A stretch of DNA of 52,636 bases from an uncultured Chloroflexota bacterium. Lineage in GTDB: Bacteria > Chloroflexota > Anaerolineae > Anaerolineales > Anaerolineaceae. Where the stretch lies: the NCBI GenBank assembly GCA_902774215.1, contig CACYHU010000005.1:1-52636 (forward strand), written 5' to 3'. The notes below the pieces were generated by a model. It was not told the origin of the DNA and did no database searches. It saw nothing but the letters and a program-made list of their open reading frames with translations. This document shows, piece by piece, positions 33,950-43,040 of the stretch. Position 1 is the stretch's first letter, and each line of letters begins with the position of its first letter. The translations under genes were made by a program, and so were the position numbers.

Positions 33950-34816
33950 TTAGAAACCGGTATTCTGCATGATGATGAAGATCGGGCCGATCAGAACGAA
34001 CAGCGAGGACATCATGACAAACGCGGATGTCAGCATCGTGACTGTGACCTTCGCCTTGCCGCCTGCCTCGATGATCTCATTTTCCAGTCTGTCGCGCTGA
34101 AGCATTGCCATAACCCGGAAAGGCTCGACAAGATTCTGCCCCTTACTCTCCATACGGACCAGTTCAAGAAACTCGTTCATCACAGAGATTTCAGGCAGTT
34201 CCGCCTTGATCTCATCAATAATTTCCCCGATCGTACGGTTTGTCGCCTTCCCTACGGCGATATGTTCGCAGATCTGTCCGAACTCCCCGGTCTTCTTTGC
34301 GGATGACAGAGCCTTTTCCAGCTGTTCGCCGGATGTCAGCATCAGGGAGATCTGTTCAAGTCCGAACCCCATCTCCCGCTGGATCGTCTTTTTCCGTGCG
34401 TTAGTCGCGCTTACGATCTTCCGGTCCGGTGTTATGAACCCAAAAACAGCCGCTCCGGTTGCGAGCAGGGCGACCGTCAGGAAGCTTCCTTTCAGGATCA
34501 TCCCCAAAGCGACAGGAATGATAAAGAAAAGGATCGCGATCGTCATGCGCTTGGCATGGTATTCCATCGGGCCCTGATAAACCCAGCCGGATTTCCGCAG
34601 GCGCGTCTCCAGATTTCCATCGACCGGACGGATCTTGTTGGAAAGATCCGCGAGCATGGCAGTGAAAACAGTTGATTCATTAGCAGCCACAGGACGAAGA
34701 TAGCCGTTTTCATCTTCCCGGAGCACTTTCCTGCCGGCAGTTTTTCCGCTCAGAATGCCGATCATGATCAGAGCGATACCGGCCGCTGCCGCAAAAGCAA
34801 AAACGATGTAATTCAT
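33950..34816 (-). CDS. tadC: TadC-like type II/IV secretion F-domain protein
   Basis: 288 residues: an N-terminal helix (VFAFAAAAGIALIMIGIL), a pair of helices around 95-130 (MTIAILFFIIPVALGMI, ALLATGAAVFGFI), a cytoplasmic T2SF domain with EMGFGLEQISLMLTSGEQLEKAL and a C-terminal helix (MLTSAFVMMSSLFVLIGPIFII). TadC and TadB are the inner-membrane platform of Tad pili. Here only a TadB fragment lies beside it, with no TadA, pilin or secretin, so this is probably a locus remnant. Confidence 0.78.
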   Translation of the reverse strand: MNYIVFAFAAAAGIALIMIGILSGKTAGRKVLREDENGYLRPVAANESTVFTAMLADLSNKIRPVDGNLETRLRKSGWVYQGPMEYHAKRMTIAILFFIIPVALGMILKGSFLTVALLATGAAVFGFITPDRKIVSATNARKKTIQREMGFGLEQISLMLTSGEQLEKALSSAKKTGEFGQICEHIAVGKATNRTIGEIIDEIKAELPEISVMNEFLELVRMESKGQNLVEPFRVMAMLQRDRLENEIIEAGGKAKVTVTMLTSAFVMMSSLFVLIGPIFIIMQNTGF

Positions 34817-34825
34817 AAAGCCTCC

Positions 34826-35155
34826 TTATTCTCCACCGATCTCAAGAACCTTGCCCGCGGAATTCAGGACCTTGTTCCCGACGATATACCCGACGCATGC
34901 TGTCGCGATGGACAGGATCAGGAAGAAAGTTCCCAGCGGCGTCTGATAGGCTTCCCGTGAATCCGGGAAGAACAGGCGCATGGCGATCATGAAGACAAAG
35001 GGAGAAGCCGTGATATGAATTGATATATTCAGGTTTCTAAAACCATTGATTATCAATTGACGAAACTGGAAATTTGAAAATGAGATTCTTTCAAATTCAT
35101 GATCTGCCAAAATTGTATATATTATCTGCAGATAACGGAAGTCAGACACATCCAT
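34826..35155 (-). pseudogene. Truncated TadB fused to an unrelated N-terminus
   Basis: 109 residues from the ATG at 35155 (AAAGGA upstream). The last 60 or so (FVFMIAMRLFFPDS, YQTPLGTFFLILSIATACVGYIVGNKVL) match the final two helices of a TadB-type protein. The first 45 to 50 (MDVSDFRYLQIIYTIL...) are AT-richer and unlike TadB. The join is near 35015-35025. A full TadB has about 300 residues, so about 80 percent is missing. It ends 9 bases before TadC. Confidence 0.7.
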
Positions 35156-35189
35156 GAAAGGTTCCTTTCTGGAGAAGCCATATTTAAAC

Positions 35190-35214
35190 AAAAAAAGGGC
35201 TTTTCCGCCCCCGA
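35190..35214 (-). terminator. Small minus-strand terminator
   Basis: GGGC, loop GGAAAA, GCCC followed by TTTTTTT on the minus strand. It is placed to stop transcription from the AAA-ATPase gene but lies beyond the repeated element. Confidence 0.5.
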
Positions 35215-35266
35215 AAAATTGTGTTTGAGCCTCGTAATCTGCTAAGATATGACGAAATATGAAAAA

Positions 35267-35323
35267 AAAGAGAACTTTGTCATAAAAAGTTCTCTTTAGG
35301 CGGGAATGACGGGACTAAATCCC
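35267..35323 (+). repeat. Two-hairpin repeated element, copy 2
   Basis: AAAGAGAACTTT/AAAGTTCTCTTT stem (35267-35297), two bases, GCGGGAATGACGGG (35300-35313), then hairpin GGG/CCC ending at 35323. Relative to copy 1 the stem bases differ on both arms so that pairing is kept, while the 14-base linker is identical. Confidence 0.65.
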
Positions 35324-35380
35324 TCTTGTTGTACTCTGCCTTGACAGGTTTCTCTTCTCTTATTATTGTACCATATTGCT

Positions 35381-36964
35381 TCATGTCTGAGCCATATTAT
35401 ACTTTGTGATCCGGCAGGAATGTTTTCTTTCCACTACAGGGGCGTCTTTGTTGTAATAGATTCCGACCAACAGAATATCGCTGCCGTAGTTTTCCAAAGC
35501 GCTGGGATAATGCTTCTGCAATATTTGATCGATCGCGCCTTCTGCACTTTTATCCCATTTCAGTTCGATCAGCAATGCAGGATAATCCTTTGTGATAGGA
35601 AGGTACAAAACATCTGCAAAACCGTCTCCGGATGGTAATTCCTCGATTTGTAAGTAATGATCCTTATATGTATAATACGCGAGTTTGATAACACTACGGA
35701 GAGAGTCTTCCCGGTTATACTTCAGCGGATGCGTTTCTTCCATGTGTATTTTTTCGATCTGCTTTGCTACGGCTTCTTCATTCCCATGAATGGTATCAAG
35801 GAATAGCTGATCGCATTCCATGAGCCGTTTGAATGTTGCTTCATGATCAACGCCCCGGATTGCACGCTGAAATTCAAGCCTGATTTCTTCATTGGGAATA
35901 TGAGCTGTCTTGTTTTCAGAATCATATGCGAGGTATCCCAAATGGATCAGAAGCGTCAGCACATCATCCCGATTTTTGAAGGTCACAAGATCGTTTGCAA
36001 ATCCAACTGTATTCACCGGCACATCGATTCCTCCGATCAACTCGGCAATTGTCTTGCTGAGACCATTGTAATCCATGCTGATATATTTCATAAATCCTTC
36101 TGCTGCGGATGTCTCAGTCCAATAAGCAGCAAAATCATTATAATTGGCAGCTTTCATAACGGAATTGGGATTGTATACAGATCCTGTACCTTTAAATCTG
36201 TATCCGTCATACCACTGTTTCATGAGAGCAAAGTTACCCTTTTTTTCTTCACAAAGGTTTCTGACTTCGTTTTCCGTAAATCCTACATAATTTGCATAAG
36301 TTCTTGGACTGATCATGGTAAATTCTTCGAAGTCAGAGATTGCTGATTGTGATCCGTCTTTTTTGATTGGGAGAATTCCAGTCATATAAACTGCTGCAAA
36401 TACTTTAGGTGTTACTCCACTATTTTTAAATAGAGAACGTAAAAATTCTAAATATTCTTGCTGGGTTTCCGGATTTTCACGAATGGGTGCATCCCATTCG
36501 TCGATGATCATGATGAACTTTCTGGCTGAATCTTTCACCGCTTCAACAAGGGTTCCGGGCAGCTCATTTCTAAGACGAACATCAGGGTAAGATTCTCTGA
36601 TTTCTTCACTAATGTTCTTCTTAAGAAATGGAATCAAAGTCTTAAAATCATCCGCATAAGGTTTTATTCCGGTGAGATCTATATAGATTACATCATATTG
36701 ATTCAAATGCTTTTCATATGTCTGATCTGAAGAAATCTCCAGACCGGAAAACAGATCATGGGAATCGCAGGTTCTATCGTAATAAGCACAAAGCATTTGA
36801 GCGGCATATGATTTTCCAAAGCGCCGGGGCCGTGAAACACATATCAATTTACTTTTTGTGTTTATTGAATTATTTATGAGCCCAATTAAACCGGTTTTGT
36901 CGACATACTTGGATCCAAGTACTTCCATAAAATCGCTATTGCCCGGATTCAGATATACACCCAT
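35381..36964 (-). CDS. AAA-ATPase-like / PD-(D/E)XK nuclease family protein
   Basis: 527 residues from the ATG at 36964 (AAAGGA seven bases upstream). The N-terminal AAA-ATPase_like domain has YVDKTGLI, Walker A SRPRRFGKS and Walker B FIMIIDEWDAP. A helical middle (RTYANYVGFTENEV, QWYDGYRF) follows. The C-terminal PDDEXK_9 nuclease-like domain has FADVLYLP and ALLIELKW (the ExK pair) and ends CRITKYN. The family is highly multi-copy in anaerobes and its role is unknown; a selfish or defence function is often proposed. It neighbours gene debris on both sides. Confidence 0.9.
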   Translation of the reverse strand: MGVYLNPGNSDFMEVLGSKYVDKTGLIGLINNSINTKSKLICVSRPRRFGKSYAAQMLCAYYDRTCDSHDLFSGLEISSDQTYEKHLNQYDVIYIDLTGIKPYADDFKTLIPFLKKNISEEIRESYPDVRLRNELPGTLVEAVKDSARKFIMIIDEWDAPIRENPETQQEYLEFLRSLFKNSGVTPKVFAAVYMTGILPIKKDGSQSAISDFEEFTMISPRTYANYVGFTENEVRNLCEEKKGNFALMKQWYDGYRFKGTGSVYNPNSVMKAANYNDFAAYWTETSAAEGFMKYISMDYNGLSKTIAELIGGIDVPVNTVGFANDLVTFKNRDDVLTLLIHLGYLAYDSENKTAHIPNEEIRLEFQRAIRGVDHEATFKRLMECDQLFLDTIHGNEEAVAKQIEKIHMEETHPLKYNREDSLRSVIKLAYYTYKDHYLQIEELPSGDGFADVLYLPITKDYPALLIELKWDKSAEGAIDQILQKHYPSALENYGSDILLVGIYYNKDAPVVERKHSCRITKYNMAQT

Positions 36965-37047
36965 TTTGTAATCCTTTCTTTGCCTCTCCAGTTTTTCCTT
37001 CCGAGTAGATTTCTCATTTTCATTCTTAAGTATTGTTGAGCCCATGA

Positions 37048-37200
37048 TCAGCTGTTTATATCGTTGATCGCTTTTCTGGGCTTTTTCGCAAATACATACG
37101 GCTGCGACGGGTTGCCGTAGTACTCTGTCAGAAATGGCTTCATCGCATCAAAAGTATCTTCATTCAACCGCATCGTCGCGGTATTGTCGGCGTAGGTCAT
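37048..37200 (-). pseudogene. Cysteine desulfurase (NifS/IscS family), N-terminal stub
   Basis: 50 residues from the ATG at 37200 to TGA. They match the N-terminus of NifS-like enzymes: TYADNTATMRLNEDTFDAMKPFLTEYYGNPS, then QPYVFAKKPRKAI. The PLP lysine and catalytic Cys regions of the roughly 380-residue enzyme are absent. Its ATG overlaps the TGA of an open frame upstream (37200 to about 37300, ending ISEKLGKK), hinting at a former operon partner. The region was cut between this point and the AAA-ATPase gene. Confidence 0.7.
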
Positions 37201-37308
37201 TTTTTTCCAAGTTTCTCCGATATTACGTCAGAGATTTTTCTAATTAAAATCCATTTTTCACTAACATCACTGCCATCTCGTCTAAGTCCATCAGTTTTAT
37301 ACTAATAT

Positions 37309-37404
37309 TTATTCTTGGAAATCTTCTAAAGATGCCACGATTTCGTTGAATGAACAATCAGATGACGCTTTTTCAATTCTATTTTTATTTACATTTTTGT
37401 CCAT
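37309..37404 (-). CDS. Small ORF (31 residues) overlapping the end of the acidic protein gene
   Basis: ATG at 37404, inside the last codons of the 147-residue gene, to TAA at 37309. The peptide begins MDKNVNKNRIEKASSD and ends ASLEDFQE. No independent ribosome site is evident, so it could be made by coupling. It may be a real small protein or a fragment. Confidence 0.3.
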   Translation of the reverse strand: MDKNVNKNRIEKASSDCSFNEIVASLEDFQE

Positions 37405-37828
37405 CTAAGTAATCATTATATGGCTGTAATTGTGCGGGATCCCATCCATCCCAAAGAGCAAGATCTGCAATTAATCTCCGCTGCCGCAAGAATTCTGCCG
37501 GATCAGAACTGTGAATTCGTGCCATTTCATCAGGTTCTAAAATAATCTTTTTTACACTTGGTGCTGGTTTTTCAACAGCATACCTGACCATATCAGCGAT
37601 ACCGTATTCATCATCTTCATCTTCCAATAATTCCCATGCATAATCGGAATCATAATAGAAATGTTTATAAAAATTAATTGCTTCTTCAGACCAATCACCA
37701 GAAGAATCTTCAAAGCCATTTTCAGTTGTTTCCCGATAATAAAAATCGCCAGTATCTGAATCTTCTAATTCAAAGAAGGGAATTCTTCCGATTTGTTCAT
37801 ATAAAGAAGCAAATTGATCATCATCCAA
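37385..37828 (-). CDS. Acidic protein of the helicase operon
   Basis: 147 residues starting at TTG 37828 with GGAG eight bases upstream; there is no in-frame ATG near the start. Very acidic (GFEDSSGDWSEE, LLEDEDDEYG), with aromatic residues spread through the first half and a basic QRRLIADLALWDGWDP segment near the end. No recognised domain. It starts three bases after the helicase stop codon, so it belongs to the same transcript. A DNA mimic or accessory protein is conceivable but not shown. Confidence 0.72.
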   Translation of the reverse strand: MDDDQFASLYEQIGRIPFFELEDSDTGDFYYRETTENGFEDSSGDWSEEAINFYKHFYYDSDYAWELLEDEDDEYGIADMVRYAVEKPAPSVKKIILEPDEMARIHSSDPAEFLRQRRLIADLALWDGWDPAQLQPYNDYLDGQKCK

Positions 37829-37831
37829 CTT

Positions 37832-40800
37832 CTACACTCCATTGAATAATTCTGCAAATACCGATGGTATTATTTCACTGATAGATAAACATTTCCATCC
37901 CTGTATATCTATTTTGTTATCGTCATCATTGAACACCATTATTTTTTTGCTATTCCAGATAAACAGGCATTCAACTTTAATATTTTTTGATTGCACTGTT
38001 ATCCTACTGTAAGATTCCGAAGGTAAAGGAACACCAATAATATCCATTTCAGCGAATGTTTCTTTATATTCCTCAGGAATCATGTATGATAATTCATTCC
38101 AATTCTGGTAATCACTGCAGCTGTATCCGTTGGATATTACTACCTGGTCTTCAGAAATTTCATCATTTGTTTTTACTAAATTTTCTTCAAACTGGTCGTC
38201 CGGAATTGCTGTTGCTGGACCATAAAAATGTTCGAGGAATGAATAGGCTTCTATACGGTTCAGTTTGTCATGTATAGCCTGATTGTAATAGTTTCTCAGA
38301 CAGTTATAGCATGAAGGATCACAGTTGCATCCTTTCGTAATATCTATTGCTTTCCCGATGACCTTTTGGAAGACATTACAATCATCAGTAACCAATCGGC
38401 GTACGTGCCCAGCACCCCCGGCGACAGCGTCGTACAAAATGATTTCATATATCATTCCGTACCCGTATCTTACTTTGTGAAGGCACCCTTTGATATCTGA
38501 CCTTTCAATATCGAGAACACTGGATGCAGCCTCAAGTAACGCATACATTACTGAAAGCATTGTTGACTGACTTTTTGCCCTGACTGTACCAAAAGTGATT
38601 CTTACAACATCAGTCTTGAACGAATGACACAATTCTTTGCGATAAAGTTTCCCGTTGCAATCTGATCCCCATGGAGCTTTGTGTTTTTTCTCATAGCTTA
38701 GTGCGAAAGAATTGAAATCCTTTTCTTCCTGTCCGGATACTGAGCTAATAGAATAACCGCAGCGGTCACATACATAGAAATGATCGTTGCAGATGACCAT
38801 CAAGGAGTCATTTGCTGATGTTTCCATTTTCAGTTTCTCATCATCAAATATCCTGAAGGTTTTCTTATTCATGACCTTTCTCATAGGGTCACCGATATAA
38901 TAATCCTCGCTCTTAAAAGAACGCTCCGGTTTTCTCAGCGGGACATCTTTGGGTTTCGACTCTGCTATAAACCCTTTTCTTGGTTCGATAGCCTTTTTCC
39001 ATTTTGCCCGTTCGATTTTTTCACCGCACGAAATACATGTTTCACCTTCACTTGATGGCTCGATAATTCTCTGATTCCAAGTCATACAAGATGGATTTGA
39101 ACATTGGGCAATATAGACATCTTTCCAATCCTGTCCTGTTGCCTGCGGCAGCTTTCTGATGTAACGGCTTGTATAAAGTTTTCCGTCTGCAACAACCTGA
39201 GAATCAGGGGCATATTCAGCAATTGCGATTTGGAGATCGCGAACCATTTGAAGTTTCTTTTCCTGGTTTGCAGTCATCCCCTGGTATAACTCAACAGTAT
39301 CAACAGGAAAACCATATTTAGGCAGAACATTGTTTCGGACAAGAAATTCAATTAACTCATTGTAGCCCCTTTTATCCTCTTCACTCCGTCGAAAATCCTG
39401 AAGCTGACGCTGACATGAAGCAGCGCCTTGAATATCATTTTTTCGTTTTCGTTTGTTAAATTCTTTTATATACCAAGAAACAGTTTCTCTGAATTCTGAA
39501 ACAGCAACGGCCAAAGCACCGTCAGATCCTATCAGTTTTTCTATCCAGCCCCAATCATATAGTCCCATTGCTGAATGCATCTCGGATGGAATCGAATTCA
39601 GGAGGATATTTTTCAGATCTTCCGGCTTTGCCTGAAGATAAGCCACTAACCTTTCATAACCATCCTGGTTCAGTAGGACATCAGCGTCATTGCCATTGTA
39701 TACGTCCGGATTGCTTGCCAGAAAATGGCTTATCGCAACAGCAAAAATATGCCGCAGGATTATTTTCTCATTTGTTATTGAGAAAAGTGGGACGCCGATC
39801 TTCCCTGAGATCATCCTTTCAGGATGCTCAAAGAAAGTAAAATCGTGTGAGCTCAGTTTTGAATAAGTAAGTGAATACGCAGTTGAGTGCAAACCTCGAC
39901 CGGCGCGACCGGCACGTTGGACATAATTCGCTGGTGACGGCGGCATGTTCCGCAAATAAACGGTTTCCAGGTCCCCTACGTCCACACCCATTTCGAAAGT
40001 AGTAGAACAACTAAGGGCATTAATCGATTTATTTACAAACATTTCCTGATATCTTTGTTGTTCTGCACGTCCTAATTGCGCTGTATGCTCCTTGATATGC
40101 AAAGGTGTCATTAATTTCTCAGAATACAATCTTGCAAAATGGTTCCCGTTTATCAGTGAATCATGTGTCACGGGTTTCAGCTGCCCATCGCATTTTAAGG
40201 CTGTACATGTATTTTTACAATTTAACATTGTGGTTTTGCCGCACTTTTTACAGACATAGATTGGTCTATCTTCATTCCCGGCTACAACAGTAAATTTATC
40301 TGTAGAAATGTAATATTCACCGTATTCATCAATGGAAAGCCCGTATTTTCCACCTGAAAGAACTGCATCCCAATACATAGACAAAAGATCTTTGGCCTGT
40401 TCTTCTGTCAGATTCATCATTTTCATCAAACGGCTAATTCTTCCGTTTTTAAAAGCTTTTCCGTTTTCCTTTACGCGAGGGATCCAACTATTTAAATAAT
40501 TCTTCTTTCGGTCAGATTCCGATTCTTTGCATTTCTTGAATCTCCGGGGATGAGATGAATAATAAATGTACTCGCGTTCATCATTTGAGAGAGAAATATT
40601 TTCCCCTTCAACAGCTCCGTTATATACAATGTCCATTACAAGCAGATTAAATAAAGCCTTTACATCAGCTATTTCCTGATGATATAAATCGGCAACTCCG
40701 CTCATCAGCTCATCCGTGTTGCCCTTATAAACAAAATCCAGGATACCCAGTGATACCAGGCTCGTCGATCTCCTGGCATTTACCATTTCGTTCAGAACAG

Positions 40801-43036
40801 CCTTCCAAGCCTCCCGTCTGCTAATGACAGTAAGGTTTTCGTTTCCTTCATCACCCGGCTGGGCAAAACTTCGGTTTGCGTCAAAATATGAAGTCAATTC
40901 CTGAACCAAGGTGGAAATTTCCCATGGATGTCTGCTGATGTTCTCTTCATTGGCTTTAATCACATGGTAAATTCCTCTGCGTCTTAGAAATTCCTCATAA
41001 AAGGATGTCATGTAGCATGCATAAAATGCCGCTTCGCTTCTGCTGTCTGAAAATGTCAGAAACTGCCTTTTCTTTCTGACAATTTCCACACTCTGTTTTG
41101 GTAAAGATGATTGTGAAAAAATATTAAAGGCGGGTTTTTCTTCGACTTTTTGTATTTCAAGTTTTTCTTCAGTCTCGGGCAGCTGTTCATACAGTTCGGT
41201 GCCCAATACAGCAGTGGCAACATCATACCCAAGATAAAAAAGCTTCATTCTTCCCAGACTGCAGCACGGACATTTTATGTCATTTCGATTTTTACTATGT
41301 TCCGCTTTCCTGATACTGACAAGATTTTCACTTCCATGGCCGCACCGGAATGCATTTCTTTGGCTTTCATGATGAATTTCTCCGCACTTGGCGCATACCA
41401 CATAATCATCGCGGCCGATTTCATCAAAAGATTCTTCCTCATCTTCATCCTCTTCTTCGATGTACGAATCTTCATCCTGATTTCTCAGAAGATAAACTTC
41501 AATTGACTCATCGAAGCGGTTTCCGGCGGGAACAAGGCAGCTGTTTACGGTTTTTCCGGCAATACCGATCCTGCCGCAGTCATCGCATACAGCGGCTTCA
41601 AATACTTTCCACGTCTCATTTCCGATATCGGCATAATTTTTCCGGTTTAGGAACATTTTTTTATCTTTATTCAGTGTAATAAATGCTCCTTCCAGCGCTC
41701 TGACAAACATATGATATCGGGCTTTGATCAGCGCTGTCTTATTCTTTTCCGCTTTGGCTGCGACATAAATCAGATTTATGAGATCGATATCCTGCAGATC
41801 CATGCATTTCCGCATCTCCGATGCAATTTCATGCACAGTCATAGGACCGGCTGCACACTTTCGTAAAATCTTATATACGGAAGATGAAATACACAGATCG
41901 TATAAGATTTCCGATTCCGGTTTTGTTTTGTCAGCTTCTATCAAATACTTATTCAGTATGGAATCCATCGGACTTTCAGGATGGGCTAATTCCTCAAATA
42001 ATTTCACCGGCAGGTCAATTGTGTGTTCCGGAAGATCAGGCATAACGGTTTTGGAACGAATAATGTCATCCTTCTCAAACCGGGCATCGCATAGTGTCTT
42101 CGCGAATGATGTAATATCTTCATCAGCGTCTTTTCCGCCAAGCGTGGCGCTCGTAAGAATGTGCTGAACTTTTCCAGGATTACTGATCCTTGCTTTCAAG
42201 CGGCGCAGAAGCAAAGATGTCTCAATTCCGGTTGCCCCTCGATAAATATGGGCTTCATCCAGGACCAAAAACCGCAGCCTGGCTCCTGAAAAAACGAGAT
42301 CATCATTCGGGCGGAGCATCATATATTCAAGTATTGCATAATTCGTAACAAGGATATGCGGCGGATGTGTCTGCATCGAGTTCCGTGAAATAACCTCATT
42401 TTTCAAGGGCTTCGAAGGTCTTCCATCACTATCTTTGAATACTCTCCCGTATTCAGATATGCCTCTCTGGTCCTCCTGCTGCGTACTGCTGTTATATACG
42501 CCAAAGGTGATATCCGGATATCCTTTCAATATCGAGCGCAGCCGCTTCATCTGATCATTTGCCAATGCGTTCATTGGGTAAATCAATATAGCCCGGACAC
42601 CGTCGTTTAACGTTCCTGATTCTTTTTCCCTAAGCAAATGGTTGATGATCGGAAGGATAAAACATTCCGTTTTCCCCGAGCCGGTGCCCGTGGTAACGAT
42701 GATGTTTTTGCCTTTATTTGTTTTCCGGATCGCTTTTTCCTGATGCTTGTACAATCCTCTTTTTAGTTTGATTTCTTTCTTGTCTTCAGGAACATCAGGC
42801 TCAAGTTCACTGAATAATTTGGATAATTCTCCTTCTTCAATCAAGGAATCGATACTGTTCCCGGATTCGAAAGAATCGCTGATATCAAGATACGGGCCTT
42901 TCGAAATGGTATTTACCGATCCGAGCAGTTCCGTAAATTGGTTGGAATAATTCTGGTCAGCAATGTGGAATATTGTTGAAATATAGCTCACAAATTCATC
43001 GCGGATGCTGTCTGAAGCTTTAATTGGATCGAACAT
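37832..43036 (-). CDS. Large DEAD/DEAH helicase with DUF1998-type C-terminus (DruE/MrfA-like)
   Basis: 1734 residues. RecA1: YKHQEKAI, Walker A TGTGSGKT (116-123), DEAH (260-263), SAT (296-298). RecA2 ends with TTFEMGVDVGD and motif VI QRAGRAGR (about 1045). Several zinc knuckles lie between and after them (CAKCGEIHHES...CGHG, CPCC, CKKCGKT...CTALKC, CSNPSC...CISC, CDRCGYS). The C-terminus has the DUF1998/MZB block CNCDPSCYNCLRNYYNQ. This is the layout of DruE of Druantia defence systems and, in shorter form, of MrfA. AAAGAGG precedes the ATG. It lies four bases after the 1458-residue gene. ATP-driven action on DNA is expected; anti-phage function is inferred. Confidence 0.9.
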   Translation of the reverse strand: MFDPIKASDSIRDEFVSYISTIFHIADQNYSNQFTELLGSVNTISKGPYLDISDSFESGNSIDSLIEEGELSKLFSELEPDVPEDKKEIKLKRGLYKHQEKAIRKTNKGKNIIVTTGTGSGKTECFILPIINHLLREKESGTLNDGVRAILIYPMNALANDQMKRLRSILKGYPDITFGVYNSSTQQEDQRGISEYGRVFKDSDGRPSKPLKNEVISRNSMQTHPPHILVTNYAILEYMMLRPNDDLVFSGARLRFLVLDEAHIYRGATGIETSLLLRRLKARISNPGKVQHILTSATLGGKDADEDITSFAKTLCDARFEKDDIIRSKTVMPDLPEHTIDLPVKLFEELAHPESPMDSILNKYLIEADKTKPESEILYDLCISSSVYKILRKCAAGPMTVHEIASEMRKCMDLQDIDLINLIYVAAKAEKNKTALIKARYHMFVRALEGAFITLNKDKKMFLNRKNYADIGNETWKVFEAAVCDDCGRIGIAGKTVNSCLVPAGNRFDESIEVYLLRNQDEDSYIEEEDEDEEESFDEIGRDDYVVCAKCGEIHHESQRNAFRCGHGSENLVSIRKAEHSKNRNDIKCPCCSLGRMKLFYLGYDVATAVLGTELYEQLPETEEKLEIQKVEEKPAFNIFSQSSLPKQSVEIVRKKRQFLTFSDSRSEAAFYACYMTSFYEEFLRRRGIYHVIKANEENISRHPWEISTLVQELTSYFDANRSFAQPGDEGNENLTVISRREAWKAVLNEMVNARRSTSLVSLGILDFVYKGNTDELMSGVADLYHQEIADVKALFNLLVMDIVYNGAVEGENISLSNDEREYIYYSSHPRRFKKCKESESDRKKNYLNSWIPRVKENGKAFKNGRISRLMKMMNLTEEQAKDLLSMYWDAVLSGGKYGLSIDEYGEYYISTDKFTVVAGNEDRPIYVCKKCGKTTMLNCKNTCTALKCDGQLKPVTHDSLINGNHFARLYSEKLMTPLHIKEHTAQLGRAEQQRYQEMFVNKSINALSCSTTFEMGVDVGDLETVYLRNMPPSPANYVQRAGRAGRGLHSTAYSLTYSKLSSHDFTFFEHPERMISGKIGVPLFSITNEKIILRHIFAVAISHFLASNPDVYNGNDADVLLNQDGYERLVAYLQAKPEDLKNILLNSIPSEMHSAMGLYDWGWIEKLIGSDGALAVAVSEFRETVSWYIKEFNKRKRKNDIQGAASCQRQLQDFRRSEEDKRGYNELIEFLVRNNVLPKYGFPVDTVELYQGMTANQEKKLQMVRDLQIAIAEYAPDSQVVADGKLYTSRYIRKLPQATGQDWKDVYIAQCSNPSCMTWNQRIIEPSSEGETCISCGEKIERAKWKKAIEPRKGFIAESKPKDVPLRKPERSFKSEDYYIGDPMRKVMNKKTFRIFDDEKLKMETSANDSLMVICNDHFYVCDRCGYSISSVSGQEEKDFNSFALSYEKKHKAPWGSDCNGKLYRKELCHSFKTDVVRITFGTVRAKSQSTMLSVMYALLEAASSVLDIERSDIKGCLHKVRYGYGMIYEIILYDAVAGGAGHVRRLVTDDCNVFQKVIGKAIDITKGCNCDPSCYNCLRNYYNQAIHDKLNRIEAYSFLEHFYGPATAIPDDQFEENLVKTNDEISEDQVVISNGYSCSDYQNWNELSYMIPEEYKETFAEMDIIGVPLPSESYSRITVQSKNIKVECLFIWNSKKIMVFNDDDNKIDIQGWKCLSISEIIPSVFAELFNGV

Positions 43037-43040
43037 ATGA

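Noticed and set aside
37832-43036. Assignment of the helicase as DISARM DrmA/DrmB
   Set aside because: No methyltransferase or PLD-type DrmC gene is present, and helicase and DUF1998 are fused in one long protein, which fits DruE better.
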